Shown piece by piece: positions 26,814-34,779 of a DNA stretch of 64,000 nt; position 1 is the stretch's first letter, and the number at the start of each line of letters is the position of its first letter. A program made the position numbers and the translations under genes. The stretch comes from Arthrobacter agilis (GTDB lineage Bacteria > Actinomycetota > Actinomycetes > Actinomycetales > Micrococcaceae): the NCBI RefSeq assembly GCF_030816075.1, contig NZ_JAUSXO010000001.1:2542001-2606000 (forward strand). The letters run 5' to 3'. Below the pieces are notes generated by a model, which was not told the DNA's origin, searched no databases, and was given only the letters and a program-made list of their open reading frames with translations.

Positions 26814-26944
26814 GAAAATCCCCTTGAAGTTGCCATGCGGACGGTGCGTTCGACCGACGGTCTTTCCAGCCCGTCGGATACCCTGCCACCGGGGACAACG
26901 TTAGCCCGATCACAGGGCTGATTGCGACTGATCATTGCGATTCG

Positions 26945-28297
26945 CTAACGAAATTTCGGAGAACTTGTGAGTAACGACGGCGGGACCCCTAGTTCCGCCT
27001 CGAGCCACTCCGTGTGGGCGACGACGACAGCTCGCCGCGGTGAGCGTCGGGGCAGGATCCGCAGCGCCAGCTGCCATGCCTCGACGTCGTACTCCGCCTC
27101 CGTGAGCGCGAGATAGTCCAGGACCGTCTCGGGGGCGCCGTCGGTGAGGACGGCGTCGCGCAGCAGCGTGGAGACCTCGCTGCGGAGGCGGGTGATGGCG
27201 GGGGCCTGCGATCGGGGGAGGACGGGTCCCCGGTAGATCGCGAGCGCCATGCGGTGCGCTCCCCTGTGCAGGTAGTTCAGCACCTGGACGGCGTCGACGA
27301 CCAGCTCGCCCGGCAGGCGGTAGGGCCGGGACTGCGGGACGATCGCCCTGCCGTGCTCGGCCAGGACCTTGCGCAGCCGCAGCATCTCTGCCCGGACGGT
27401 GGTTCCGGAGGCGTCCTCCGGGTAGGCCATCGTGGCGAGCTGATCGGCGGTGAGGCCCTCGGGGTGCAGGGCCAGCAGGGTCAGCAGTTCCGCGTGGCGG
27501 AGGCTGAGCTCCAGCGAGGCTCCCCCGGCATGCACCACGCCGTGGTCCGTTCCCAGGACCTGCAGGCTGTTCCGGTAGAGGGCGGCCGGCACGCGCGCCG
27601 GCCGGATGCGCTTCGTCCTCGGAAGGCGGCCCTGGAGCCGGTGGATGCTCAGCTGCGCCTCCGCTGCGGCGACCGTCGCCTCCACGAGGGACAGTGTGTG
27701 GGTGCCGACGGCGTCCGCGGTGCCGGTGATGTCGATGACACCGAGGACCGTCCCGGAATCCGGATCATGCAGGGGTACCGCGGTGCAGCTCCACGGATGC
27801 ACCTGCGGGCTGAAATGCTCCGCCCCCGCGATCTGCACGCTGCGATCGAGGGCCAGGGCCGTACCCGGCGCACTCGTCCCGACGGTCGCCTCCGACCAGT
27901 CGGCTCCGGGTACGAACAGCATCCCCTCTGCCCGGCGGCGCAGTTCGCGGTCACCATCGACCCAGAGGAGTGTGCCGTTCTCGTCGCCGACGGCCACGAG
28001 CATCCCGGCTTCCAGGCTCGGCTGGACGAGCAGCCGGTCGATCACGGGCATGATCGCTGCGAGAGGGTGGCCCTGACGGTAGGCCTCGAGTTCCTCTTCC
28101 GAACAGAAGAGCCGGGCTCGCGCCGTGGACGGGCTCGGGAGGAAGGTCAGGGACCTGAGCCAGGACTCCCGCACCATTCCCCGGAGCTTGCCCTCGACGC
28201 TCACGCCCTGGTCCAGGGCTTCGTGAGCGGACAGCGCCCGCTGCTGCAGGGCGACGGAGGACAGCTCCGCTACAGGGATGGAACGGGACGACGACAT
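26945..28297 (-). CDS. GAF-domain transcriptional regulator (AcoR-like without AAA+ domain)
   Basis: 450 residues. An N-terminal region (VRESWLRSL) and a GAF-like sensor (about 85-220; VGTSAPGTALALDRSVQIAGAEHFS is typical of AcoR/aldehyde-linked regulators) precede a C-terminal winged-helix-like part (about 260-330: SLRHAELLTLLALHPEGLTADQLATMAYP). There is no sigma-54 ATPase domain and no Fis helix at the end. Proteins of this type often lie near ExaC-type aldehyde dehydrogenases, as here, and probably control them. ATG 28297 is preferred over GTG 28303 because GGAG is 5 nt before it. A 13-bp perfect inverted repeat lies just upstream. Confidence 0.75.
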   Translation of the reverse strand: MSSSRSIPVAELSSVALQQRALSAHEALDQGVSVEGKLRGMVRESWLRSLTFLPSPSTARARLFCSEEELEAYRQGHPLAAIMPVIDRLLVQPSLEAGMLVAVGDENGTLLWVDGDRELRRRAEGMLFVPGADWSEATVGTSAPGTALALDRSVQIAGAEHFSPQVHPWSCTAVPLHDPDSGTVLGVIDITGTADAVGTHTLSLVEATVAAAEAQLSIHRLQGRLPRTKRIRPARVPAALYRNSLQVLGTDHGVVHAGGASLELSLRHAELLTLLALHPEGLTADQLATMAYPEDASGTTVRAEMLRLRKVLAEHGRAIVPQSRPYRLPGELVVDAVQVLNYLHRGAHRMALAIYRGPVLPRSQAPAITRLRSEVSTLLRDAVLTDGAPETVLDYLALTEAEYDVEAWQLALRILPRRSPRRAVVVAHTEWLEAELGVPPSLLTSSPKFR

Positions 28298-28311
28298 CGG
28301 CACTCCGCTTC

Positions 28312-28347
28312 GTGACCTGTCCCAGGTGACAGCGTGGGACAGGTCAC
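28312..28347. promoter_or_regulatory. Perfect 13-bp inverted repeat before the GAF regulator
   Basis: GTGACCTGTCCCA (28312-28324) and TGGGACAGGTCAC (28335-28347) flank 10 nt. It is 12 nt after the fprA stop and 15 nt before the regulator ATG, both on the minus strand. No U-tract follows, so an operator (autoregulation) is at least as likely as a terminator of fprA. Confidence 0.55.
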
Positions 28348-28359
28348 AGTGTAGCGGTA

Positions 28360-29781
28360 CTACTCGCCGCGAGAAATGGCGACCATGTCCTCACGCGGTA
28401 CGAGCTTCACACGTTCGCGGACGAGCTCCGCATTGCCGGAGGTGTTCACGAAGTTCGCGCCGAGCTTCAGCTCGTGTGCGTCCAGCTTCAGCCAGCCGTC
28501 CCACGTGGTGTAGCGGACGCCGCGCTCCTCGAGGAGGTTGACGATGGCGTCCTCGGACGGGTCCTCGGCAGGGGGGAGGTTGAGCCGGTCCTCGAGGAGG
28601 AACCCGATGGTCTCCAGCGCGTCACCCTTGGTGTGCCCGATGAGGCCGACGGGACCGCGCTTGATCCACCCGGTGGCGTAGATGCCGGGGACGGGCTGCC
28701 CCTGCTCGTCGATCACGCGGCCGCCCTCGTTGGGGATCACCCCGCGCTTCTCGTCGAAGCCGACCTCGGGCAGCTCGGATCCGAAGTAGCCGATCGCGCG
28801 GTACACGGCCTGGACGGGGTACTCGACGATCTCCCCGGTCCCGCGCACGTTCCCGTCACCGGTCAGCTCGGTCCGCTCGAACTTCATGCCCGCCACCTTG
28901 CCGGGCGTCTCGGGAGAATCGCAGATCTCCACGGGCGCGTGCAGGAAGTGGAGGTGCAGGCGGCGGGACGCGCCCGTCGGCTCATCCTCGACGAGCCAGT
29001 TGGTGAGCGTCTTCACCATGGTCTTCGTCTGGTTGTTCGTGGCGATCTGCTCCTCGGACCCCGCATCGAAGTCGAAGTCCTCGGGGTACAGGACGATGTC
29101 GACGTCGCGCGAGTGGGACAGTTCGCGGAGCTCGAGCGGAGTGAACTTCACCTGGGCGGGACCGCGGCGGCCGAAGACGTGGACGTCGGTGACGGGCGAC
29201 CCCTTCAGCCCCTGGTAGACGTTGTCCGGGATCTCCGTCGACAGCAGGTCGTCGGCGTGCTTGGAGAGGATGCGGGCGACGTCGAGGGCCACGTTGCCGT
29301 TGCCGATGACCGCGACCTCCCGCGCCTCGAGCGGCCAGTCCCGGCTGACGTCCGGATGGCCGTCGTACCAGGACACGAAGTCGGCCCCGCCGAAGGATCC
29401 GTCGAGCTCGACGCCGGGGATGTCCAGATCGGCATCCCTGATGGCGCCCGTCGCGAAGATCACCGCGTCGTAGAAGCGGCGGAAGTCGGAGAGCGTGAGG
29501 TCCCGGCCGTAGTTGACGTTGCCGAGGAACCGGATGTCACCGCGGTCCAGCACCTTGTGCAGGGCGTTGACGATGCCCTTGATCCGCGGATGGTCCGGTG
29601 CCACCCCGTAGCGGATGAGACCGTAGGGTGCGGGGTACTGGTCGAACAGGTCGATGCTGACGGCGAAGTCACCGCCCTGCACCTCGTTCGACTTCGTCAG
29701 GATGTCGGCGGCGTAGACGCCTGCCGGACCGGCGCCGATGATCGCGACCCGCAACGGTCGTGCCGCAGCTGAGGTAGACAC
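28360..29781 (-). CDS. fprA: Ferredoxin/flavodoxin-NADP+ reductase, adrenodoxin-reductase type
   Basis: 473 residues. The FAD motif VAIIGAGPAGVYAA is at the N-terminus; VAVIGNGNVALDVARIL near 160 is the NADP Rossmann site, followed by VFGRRGPAQ. GLIRYGVAPDHPRIKGI and GWIKRGPVGLIGHTKGDA are FprA hallmarks. The enzyme moves electrons between NADPH and ferredoxin, e.g. for P450 systems. The GTG start (MSTSAAARPL) has AAGAAGG 7 nt upstream and begins just before the FAD fold; the longer frame adds an unrelated 21 residues. There is no C-terminal or N-terminal ferredoxin domain. Confidence 0.93.
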   Translation of the reverse strand: MSTSAAARPLRVAIIGAGPAGVYAADILTKSNEVQGGDFAVSIDLFDQYPAPYGLIRYGVAPDHPRIKGIVNALHKVLDRGDIRFLGNVNYGRDLTLSDFRRFYDAVIFATGAIRDADLDIPGVELDGSFGGADFVSWYDGHPDVSRDWPLEAREVAVIGNGNVALDVARILSKHADDLLSTEIPDNVYQGLKGSPVTDVHVFGRRGPAQVKFTPLELRELSHSRDVDIVLYPEDFDFDAGSEEQIATNNQTKTMVKTLTNWLVEDEPTGASRRLHLHFLHAPVEICDSPETPGKVAGMKFERTELTGDGNVRGTGEIVEYPVQAVYRAIGYFGSELPEVGFDEKRGVIPNEGGRVIDEQGQPVPGIYATGWIKRGPVGLIGHTKGDALETIGFLLEDRLNLPPAEDPSEDAIVNLLEERGVRYTTWDGWLKLDAHELKLGANFVNTSGNAELVRERVKLVPREDMVAISRGE

Positions 29782-29976
29782 TGATGAGCCTTCTTCCCGG
29801 TGGGATTGATCCTGGTGGATACCGTCGCGCAGAAATAAGCGCACATTTCCCTATTCTAAATCCCGTGGGGCGGGACCGCGTAAAACAGTGGCGGGGATCT
29901 CCTCCCTCCCGTGGTGCGGCGGTGACGGGAACCGGCGCCCGGGAATAAACGTTCGCACCGCTCGGTTCACGACCTC

Positions 29977-30939
29977 GTGAGCGGAACAGGTACGAAGGTC
30001 AGTCGTCCGGCGCGGAGCGAGAACTCCGTCGGTATCCTCTTCGGCGTCGGCGCCTACGGCCTGTGGGGTCTGCTGCCGCTGTACTTCCTCATCCTCTCGC
30101 CGGCCGGGCCCGTGGAGATCGTCGCCAACCGCGTCATGTGGTCGCTCATCTTCTGCGCCCTCCTGCTGACCGCCCTGCGGTCCTGGCGGCCGGTGCTGGC
30201 GGCCCTGCGCACCCCGCGGATCGTCGGGACGCTCACCGTGGCGGCGCTGCTGATCGCCGTCAACTGGCTCGTCTACACCTACGGCGTCACGTCCGGCCAG
30301 GCCATCGAAGCCGCCCTGGGCTACTTCATCAATCCCATCGTCTCGGTACTTCTCGGCGTGATCGTGCTGCGGGAGAAGCTGCGGCCCCTGCAGTGGACGG
30401 CGATCGGCATCGGCATCCTCGCGGTGGTGGTGCTCGCCGTCGGTTATGGTGCGGTGCCCTGGATCGCGCTGTCGCTGGCGTTCTCCTTCGGCCTGTACGG
30501 GTTCGCGAAGAAGAAGGTGGGCTCGCGCGTGGACGCCGTCTCGAGCCTGAGCATCGAGACACTCGTCCTGACACCCATCGCCGTGGCGGTCATGCTGTGG
30601 CTGGCCTCGACCGGTGACGCCACGCTGGTGAGCGAGGGGACGGGCCACTTCTGGATCATGGCCGCCTCCGGGATCATCACCGCCGTGCCCCTCATCTTCT
30701 TCGGCGCTGCCGCCCGCCGCCTCCCCCTGACCACGATCGGTCTCCTGCAGTACCTCGCCCCCGTGCTCCAGTTCCTCCTCGCGCTGCTCGTACTCCACGA
30801 GGACATGCCGTTCGAACGATGGATCGGCTTCAGCCTCGTGTGGGTGGCCCTCATCCTCCTGACGGTCGACATGCTCCGGACCGTCCGCCGCCAGCCCCGG
30901 GTCGCCAAGAGCGCCGAACCGGTGTCCGCCCCCGCCTGA
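29977..30939 (+). CDS. rarD: RarD protein, EamA-type transporter
   Basis: 320 residues with ten hydrophobic helices (two EamA repeats). GILFGVGAYGLWGLLPLYF, VEIVANRVMWSL, NWLVYTYGV-x6-EAALGYFINPI and LQYLAPVLQFLLAL are RarD signatures. RarD was named from a chloramphenicol-sensitive phenotype; the true substrate is unknown. The GTG start gives MSGTGTKVSRPARSE; no clear Shine-Dalgarno is seen. It ends near a hairpin shared with the convergent saccharopine-dehydrogenase-like gene. Confidence 0.92.
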   Translation: MSGTGTKVSRPARSENSVGILFGVGAYGLWGLLPLYFLILSPAGPVEIVANRVMWSLIFCALLLTALRSWRPVLAALRTPRIVGTLTVAALLIAVNWLVYTYGVTSGQAIEAALGYFINPIVSVLLGVIVLREKLRPLQWTAIGIGILAVVVLAVGYGAVPWIALSLAFSFGLYGFAKKKVGSRVDAVSSLSIETLVLTPIAVAVMLWLASTGDATLVSEGTGHFWIMAASGIITAVPLIFFGAAARRLPLTTIGLLQYLAPVLQFLLALLVLHEDMPFERWIGFSLVWVALILLTVDMLRTVRRQPRVAKSAEPVSAPA

Positions 30940-30949
30940 GCGAGCCGGC

Positions 30950-30976
30950 GCGGCCCGTCCGGATGGGGCGGGCCGC
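30950..30976. terminator. Short bidirectional hairpin
   Basis: GCGGCCCG (30950-30957) pairs with CGGGCCGC (30969-30976) across 11 nt, between the convergent rarD and saccharopine-dehydrogenase-like genes. There is no U-tract. Confidence 0.5.
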
Positions 30977-30977
30977 C

Positions 30978-32198
30978 TCAGCGCTCCTCCATCCCCCAGG
31001 GTGAGCCGTAGCCCGCAGGAGCGTCTGCGGCCAGCAGGTCCAGGAAGGGCCGCGCGTCGAAGGCCTCCGGGCCGAGCACGCCGCTTCCCTGCCACCGGCC
31101 TGTCGCCAGCAGCTCGAGCGCGATCACGGGGTTCACGGCGGTCTGCCAGACGACGGCCTGCGAGGTGTACTCCGCCATCGTCCATGCATTGTCGACGACG
31201 TGATACAGGTACACGGACCGCGGCGCACCGTCCTTCCCCCGTCCCGTCACGAGGACGCCCGCGCAGGTCTTCCCGTGCATGCGGTCGCCGAGCGTGGCGG
31301 GATCGGGCAGGGCCGCCGCGACCACGTCCCGGGGTGAGACGGAGACGTCTTTCACCCGGAGCGGCTCGGTGGAGTCGAGTCCGAGCCTGTGGAGGGTCCG
31401 CAGGACGTCGATGAACTCCTCCCCCAGCCCGTACTTGAACGTCACCCTCCGGGCCCGCGTCCAGCGGGGCATGAGGACCACCTCCTCGTGCTCCACGTTC
31501 ACGCACTCCACGGGCCCGATGCCCTCGGGGAAGTGGAACACCTCGGGCTCGCTGAACGGCTCGGTGGTGAACCAGCCCCGGTCCCGCTCGAAGACCACCG
31601 GCGGGTTCAGGCACTCCTCGATGGTCGTCCAGATGGAGAACGACGGCGCGAACCCGTAGCCGTCGACCGTCAGGTTCGCCCCGTCGCGGACGCCCAGTTC
31701 GTCGATCGACGAGAACAGCTCGTCCTCCGCGTGACGGGCGAACACGTCGGAGAGCCCGGGCTCGACGCCGATCCCCACCAGGGCGAGCCGGCCCGCCGCC
31801 TCCCACTGCGGGGCGGCGTCGAACTGCGCCTGCCCGAGCAGCACCCCCGTCTTCTCGTACGGCTGCTCCGGGTGTTTCGCCGAGAGGCTCATCGCCATGT
31901 CGAGGTAGGTGGCACCCGCCTCGAAACACCCGTCGAAGATCGGCATCACGAAGCGCGGGTCCACCGCGTTGAGGACGTGCGTGGCACCGTGCTCCAGCAC
32001 GAGGGCGGTCACGGCCTCCGCCGATGACGCGTCCACCGACGCCGCCACGAGGCGGGGGTCCTGCAGCTCGTCGACGAGCGCCTGGGGACGCGCGGGGTCG
32101 GAGTCGGCGATCACGAGCCGATCGAAGAAGGTGCGGCGCACGGCGATCCGGACCGCCGCGGAGCCGACACCGCCCGCGCCGATGATCAGGATCCGCAT
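30978..32198 (-). CDS. Saccharopine-dehydrogenase-like NAD(P) oxidoreductase
   Basis: 406 residues. The N-terminal Rossmann motif ILIIGAGGVGSAA, THVLNAVDPRF and YLDMAMSL, then GIGVEPGLSDVFARHA, are family features. The domain layout (NAD-binding, then substrate domain) fits saccharopine dehydrogenase and the related carboxynorspermidine and homospermidine enzymes. Its ATG overlaps the stop of an APC permease by 1 nt (TGATG), so the two act together. With putrescine genes close by, a polyamine or amino-acid condensing/cleaving role is plausible but not shown. Confidence 0.8.
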   Translation of the reverse strand: MRILIIGAGGVGSAAVRIAVRRTFFDRLVIADSDPARPQALVDELQDPRLVAASVDASSAEAVTALVLEHGATHVLNAVDPRFVMPIFDGCFEAGATYLDMAMSLSAKHPEQPYEKTGVLLGQAQFDAAPQWEAAGRLALVGIGVEPGLSDVFARHAEDELFSSIDELGVRDGANLTVDGYGFAPSFSIWTTIEECLNPPVVFERDRGWFTTEPFSEPEVFHFPEGIGPVECVNVEHEEVVLMPRWTRARRVTFKYGLGEEFIDVLRTLHRLGLDSTEPLRVKDVSVSPRDVVAAALPDPATLGDRMHGKTCAGVLVTGRGKDGAPRSVYLYHVVDNAWTMAEYTSQAVVWQTAVNPVIALELLATGRWQGSGVLGPEAFDARPFLDLLAADAPAGYGSPWGMEER

Positions 32199-33760
32199 CA
32201 GGAGAGCCCGCCGTCGATGGAGCGCCTGTACACGTCGGGCGAGTCGGGGACCAGTACCGGGGTGTCCTCGTTCAGGCTCCGGCCCCGGAAGAAGGGCCGG
32301 GAGCCGGGCCTGCTGCGCCAGACGACCGCGAGGACGAGGCCCAGGACCAGCGAGCCGATCCCCGTGACGAATGTCCCGCCGATGCCGAACAGCACGCTGT
32401 AGCCGTACTCGACGTCGGCCATGTCGATCGCGGACCTGATGAACGCCGCGGTGAGCAGGACGGCGCCGATCAGGGGCAGCAGGAAGCGGAACACGACGTT
32501 GTGGCCGGAGGTGAACAGTTCACGCCGGAAGTACCACACGCACGCGTAGCCGGTGATCGCGTAGTAGAACGCGATGGCCAGGGCGAGGGACAGGATGGAA
32601 TCGGCCAGGATGTTCTCACTGATGACCGTCATGAGGACGTAGTAGGCGATGGCCGCGATACCCATCACGAGGGTGGAGAACGAGGGTGTCCTGAACCGGG
32701 GGTGCACCTCCCCGAAGCGGGCGGGCAGGGCCCTGTACACGGCCATGGACAGCGTGCCGCGCGCGGTGGGCAGGATGGTGGTCTGCGTCGAGGAGACCGC
32801 GGAGACCAGGACGGCCACCACGAGCAGCCAGAACCAGGGCCCGAGGACGGCGTCCTTGAGGGCGAGGAACACGTCCTCGGCATTGGCCTCGTTGCCCAGG
32901 CCGATCCCCTCCTCCCCCACACCCGCGTACATCATGGCCGCGACCGTCACGCCCACGTAGGTCACGAGGAGCAGAACGGTGGACAGCAGCGCCGCACGGC
33001 CGGGGATGCGGCGGGCGTCCCTGGTCTCCTCGTTCAGGGCCAGGCAGGCGTCCCAGCCCCAGTAGACGAACAGGGCCAGGAGGATCGCCTCGGTGAAGCC
33101 CTCAACGCTCTCGAACGCGAACGGGTTGAACCAGTCCCAGGACGGCGGTGTGGCCGTCTCCGCCGTCCCACCGGCCGCGCCGGCGAGGGCGAGGACCACG
33201 AACAGCACCAGCGCGGCGTACTGGACGCCGAGCAGGACGTTCTGCAGCTTCGCTCCGATCTCCACGCCGCGGTAGCTCACCACCGTCATGAGCGCGATGA
33301 AGACGACCCCGGTGATCGTGACCACCAGCGGGTCCTCCGCGAGCGAGCCGTCGCCGACGAGGAGCCACAGGTACGTGCCGCCCACCTGCGCCAGGTTCGC
33401 CAGCACGATGATGCCCGCCACGGCCACGCCCCACCCCGCCATCCACCCGGCCCAGGGCCCGAAGGCCTTGGTGGCCCAGGTGAAGGAGGTGCCGCAGTCG
33501 GGGACCGCCTCGTTGAGTTCCCGGTAGGCGAAGGCGATGAACACCATCGGGATGAACGCGAGGACGAAGGCGATCGGGGCCTGGGCCCCGACGGCCAGGA
33601 CGACGAATCCGAGGGTCGCGACGAGGGAGTACACCGGCGCCGTCGAGGCGAGCCCGATCACCGTCGATTCCCAGAGTCCCAGTGCGCCCGCCGCCAGGCC
33701 CTTCCCGGACCGCTCCGCGGGCTCCCCGTGCGGGCGGCTGTCGACTGGGAACTGGCTCAT
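32198..33760 (-). CDS. APC-family amino-acid/polyamine permease
   Basis: 520 residues with about 12 helices. The N-terminal helix GLWESTVIGLASTAPVYSL, the unwound-helix motif, VPDCGTSFTWATKAFGPWAGWMAGW near 85 and FVYWGWDACLALNEET near 235 define the subgroup. It is clearly paralogous to the permease at 34780-36300 (same FTWAT-AFGPW and YWGWD segments). It is translationally coupled to the saccharopine-dehydrogenase-like gene. A -10-like TAGAGT (33814-33819, minus) lies about 50 nt upstream of the start. The substrate is unknown; putrescine or GABA are reasonable guesses from context. Confidence 0.9.
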   Translation of the reverse strand: MSQFPVDSRPHGEPAERSGKGLAAGALGLWESTVIGLASTAPVYSLVATLGFVVLAVGAQAPIAFVLAFIPMVFIAFAYRELNEAVPDCGTSFTWATKAFGPWAGWMAGWGVAVAGIIVLANLAQVGGTYLWLLVGDGSLAEDPLVVTITGVVFIALMTVVSYRGVEIGAKLQNVLLGVQYAALVLFVVLALAGAAGGTAETATPPSWDWFNPFAFESVEGFTEAILLALFVYWGWDACLALNEETRDARRIPGRAALLSTVLLLVTYVGVTVAAMMYAGVGEEGIGLGNEANAEDVFLALKDAVLGPWFWLLVVAVLVSAVSSTQTTILPTARGTLSMAVYRALPARFGEVHPRFRTPSFSTLVMGIAAIAYYVLMTVISENILADSILSLALAIAFYYAITGYACVWYFRRELFTSGHNVVFRFLLPLIGAVLLTAAFIRSAIDMADVEYGYSVLFGIGGTFVTGIGSLVLGLVLAVVWRSRPGSRPFFRGRSLNEDTPVLVPDSPDVYRRSIDGGLS

Positions 33761-33860
33761 GCTGCCCCGATTCTCGAAGGACCACCGCCACCGCGCGAGG
33801 TCTGGCTGGCGTCACTCTACTGACCGGCCGGTGCTCCCGGAAGCCCTGCCCGGACCGCTC

Positions 33861-34056
33861 GGGTCCGGTCGGGTCCGGTCAGGTCCGGTCAGGTCCGGTC
33901 AGGTCCGGGCGGCTCCGGGCGGGTCCGGTCAGGTCGGGTCAGGTCGGGTCAGGTCGGGTCCGGTCAGGGGTGGGCGCGACCGTCGGGTCCGGTCGGGCCC
34001 GGTCAGGTCAGGTCCGGTCCGGTCGGGCCCGGTCAGGTCAGGTCAGGTCCGGTCAG
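33861..34056. repeat. GGTCN pentanucleotide minisatellite
   Basis: About 195 bp made almost entirely of GGTCA, GGTCC and GGTCG units, with an evident 10-bp super-period and two near-identical 30-bp blocks (33991-34020 and 34021-34050, one mismatch). It fills the gap between the APC permease start region and the MarR gene, and the MarR stop codon (34053-34055) lies in its last unit. Confidence 0.95.
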
Positions 34057-34583
34057 GCGTGTGCGGGACGGGGCAGTCCGGTCTCCCCGGTCTCCCGCGG
34101 CACCTCCGGCACCTCGGCCGCGAGGTACGCCGCATTGAACCGCGCGAGCAGGCCGACGAGCTCGACGACGTCGGCCGCCGCCCAGCCGTCGAGCTGCCGC
34201 CGGAAGGCCTGCCGCCGGCCCAGCCGGGCCTCGTCGATCCGCCGCGCGCCTTCCTGCGTGAGGACCACCGGGTGCGACCGCTCGTCGCCGCCCGTCGGGC
34301 CGCGCTCCACGAGGCCGAGCCGCTGCAGCGCCGCCACATGGCCGCTCACCCCGGGCGTCCCCATGCCCAGCGTCGTGGCGAGGTCGGTCACCCGGCAGGG
34401 ACCCAGCATGCGGGCCGCTGTCAGGACGCTGTAGGCGGCGGGTTCCATCGCCGGATCGATCCGTCGGGCGAGGATCCGGCAGACGCGCTGCTCGCTGCGG
34501 CACATCGCCGCGGCCCGCTCCTCGACGACGTCGAGGGCTGCGTGCCGAGCGGTCCCGGTTGCCCGCGTGCGGCGTCCCTCCAT
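34053..34583 (-). CDS. MarR-family regulator
   Basis: 176 residues from the chosen ATG. The winged helix includes CRVTDLATTLGMGTPGVSGHVAALQRLGLVERG (about 60-95) and the wing DERSHPVVLTQEGARRI, typical of MarR. The start MEGRRTRAT is preferred because TAGCAT (34591-34596, minus) ends 7 nt upstream, giving a leaderless mRNA; the longer frame adds Cys-rich non-conserved sequence. The last residues (GLPRPAHA) run into the GGTCN repeat, so its C-terminus may have been shaped by repeat slippage. It lies between two APC permeases and may control one. Confidence 0.82.
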   Translation of the reverse strand: MEGRRTRATGTARHAALDVVEERAAAMCRSEQRVCRILARRIDPAMEPAAYSVLTAARMLGPCRVTDLATTLGMGTPGVSGHVAALQRLGLVERGPTGGDERSHPVVLTQEGARRIDEARLGRRQAFRRQLDGWAAADVVELVGLLARFNAAYLAAEVPEVPRETGETGLPRPAHA

Positions 34584-34779
34584 ACGGGAAATGCTAGGCG
34601 CGCACCGGCTCCACGGGACCTGCACACCGCCGCATTTCTCCGCATGACGCGCACACACGACGGGTCCGCCCTCGGTCCCAAGTCCCGGGTCGGCCGTGCG
34701 TGGCACGGGCAGTCCCCACGGGCGCCGGCTGCGTGCTGCCGGGATCCTGCAGGACGGCGGTGCGGGTGGACCCGCGCCG

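Noticed and set aside
26814..26944. Cyclic-di-AMP (ydaO-type) riboswitch upstream of the M23 peptidase
   Set aside because: Such riboswitches often precede actinobacterial wall hydrolases, but the conserved sequence blocks I know for this class are not visible here. A covariance-model scan would settle it.
33861..34056. CRISPR array
   Set aside because: The units are contiguous pentamers without unique spacers, and no cas gene is in the window.
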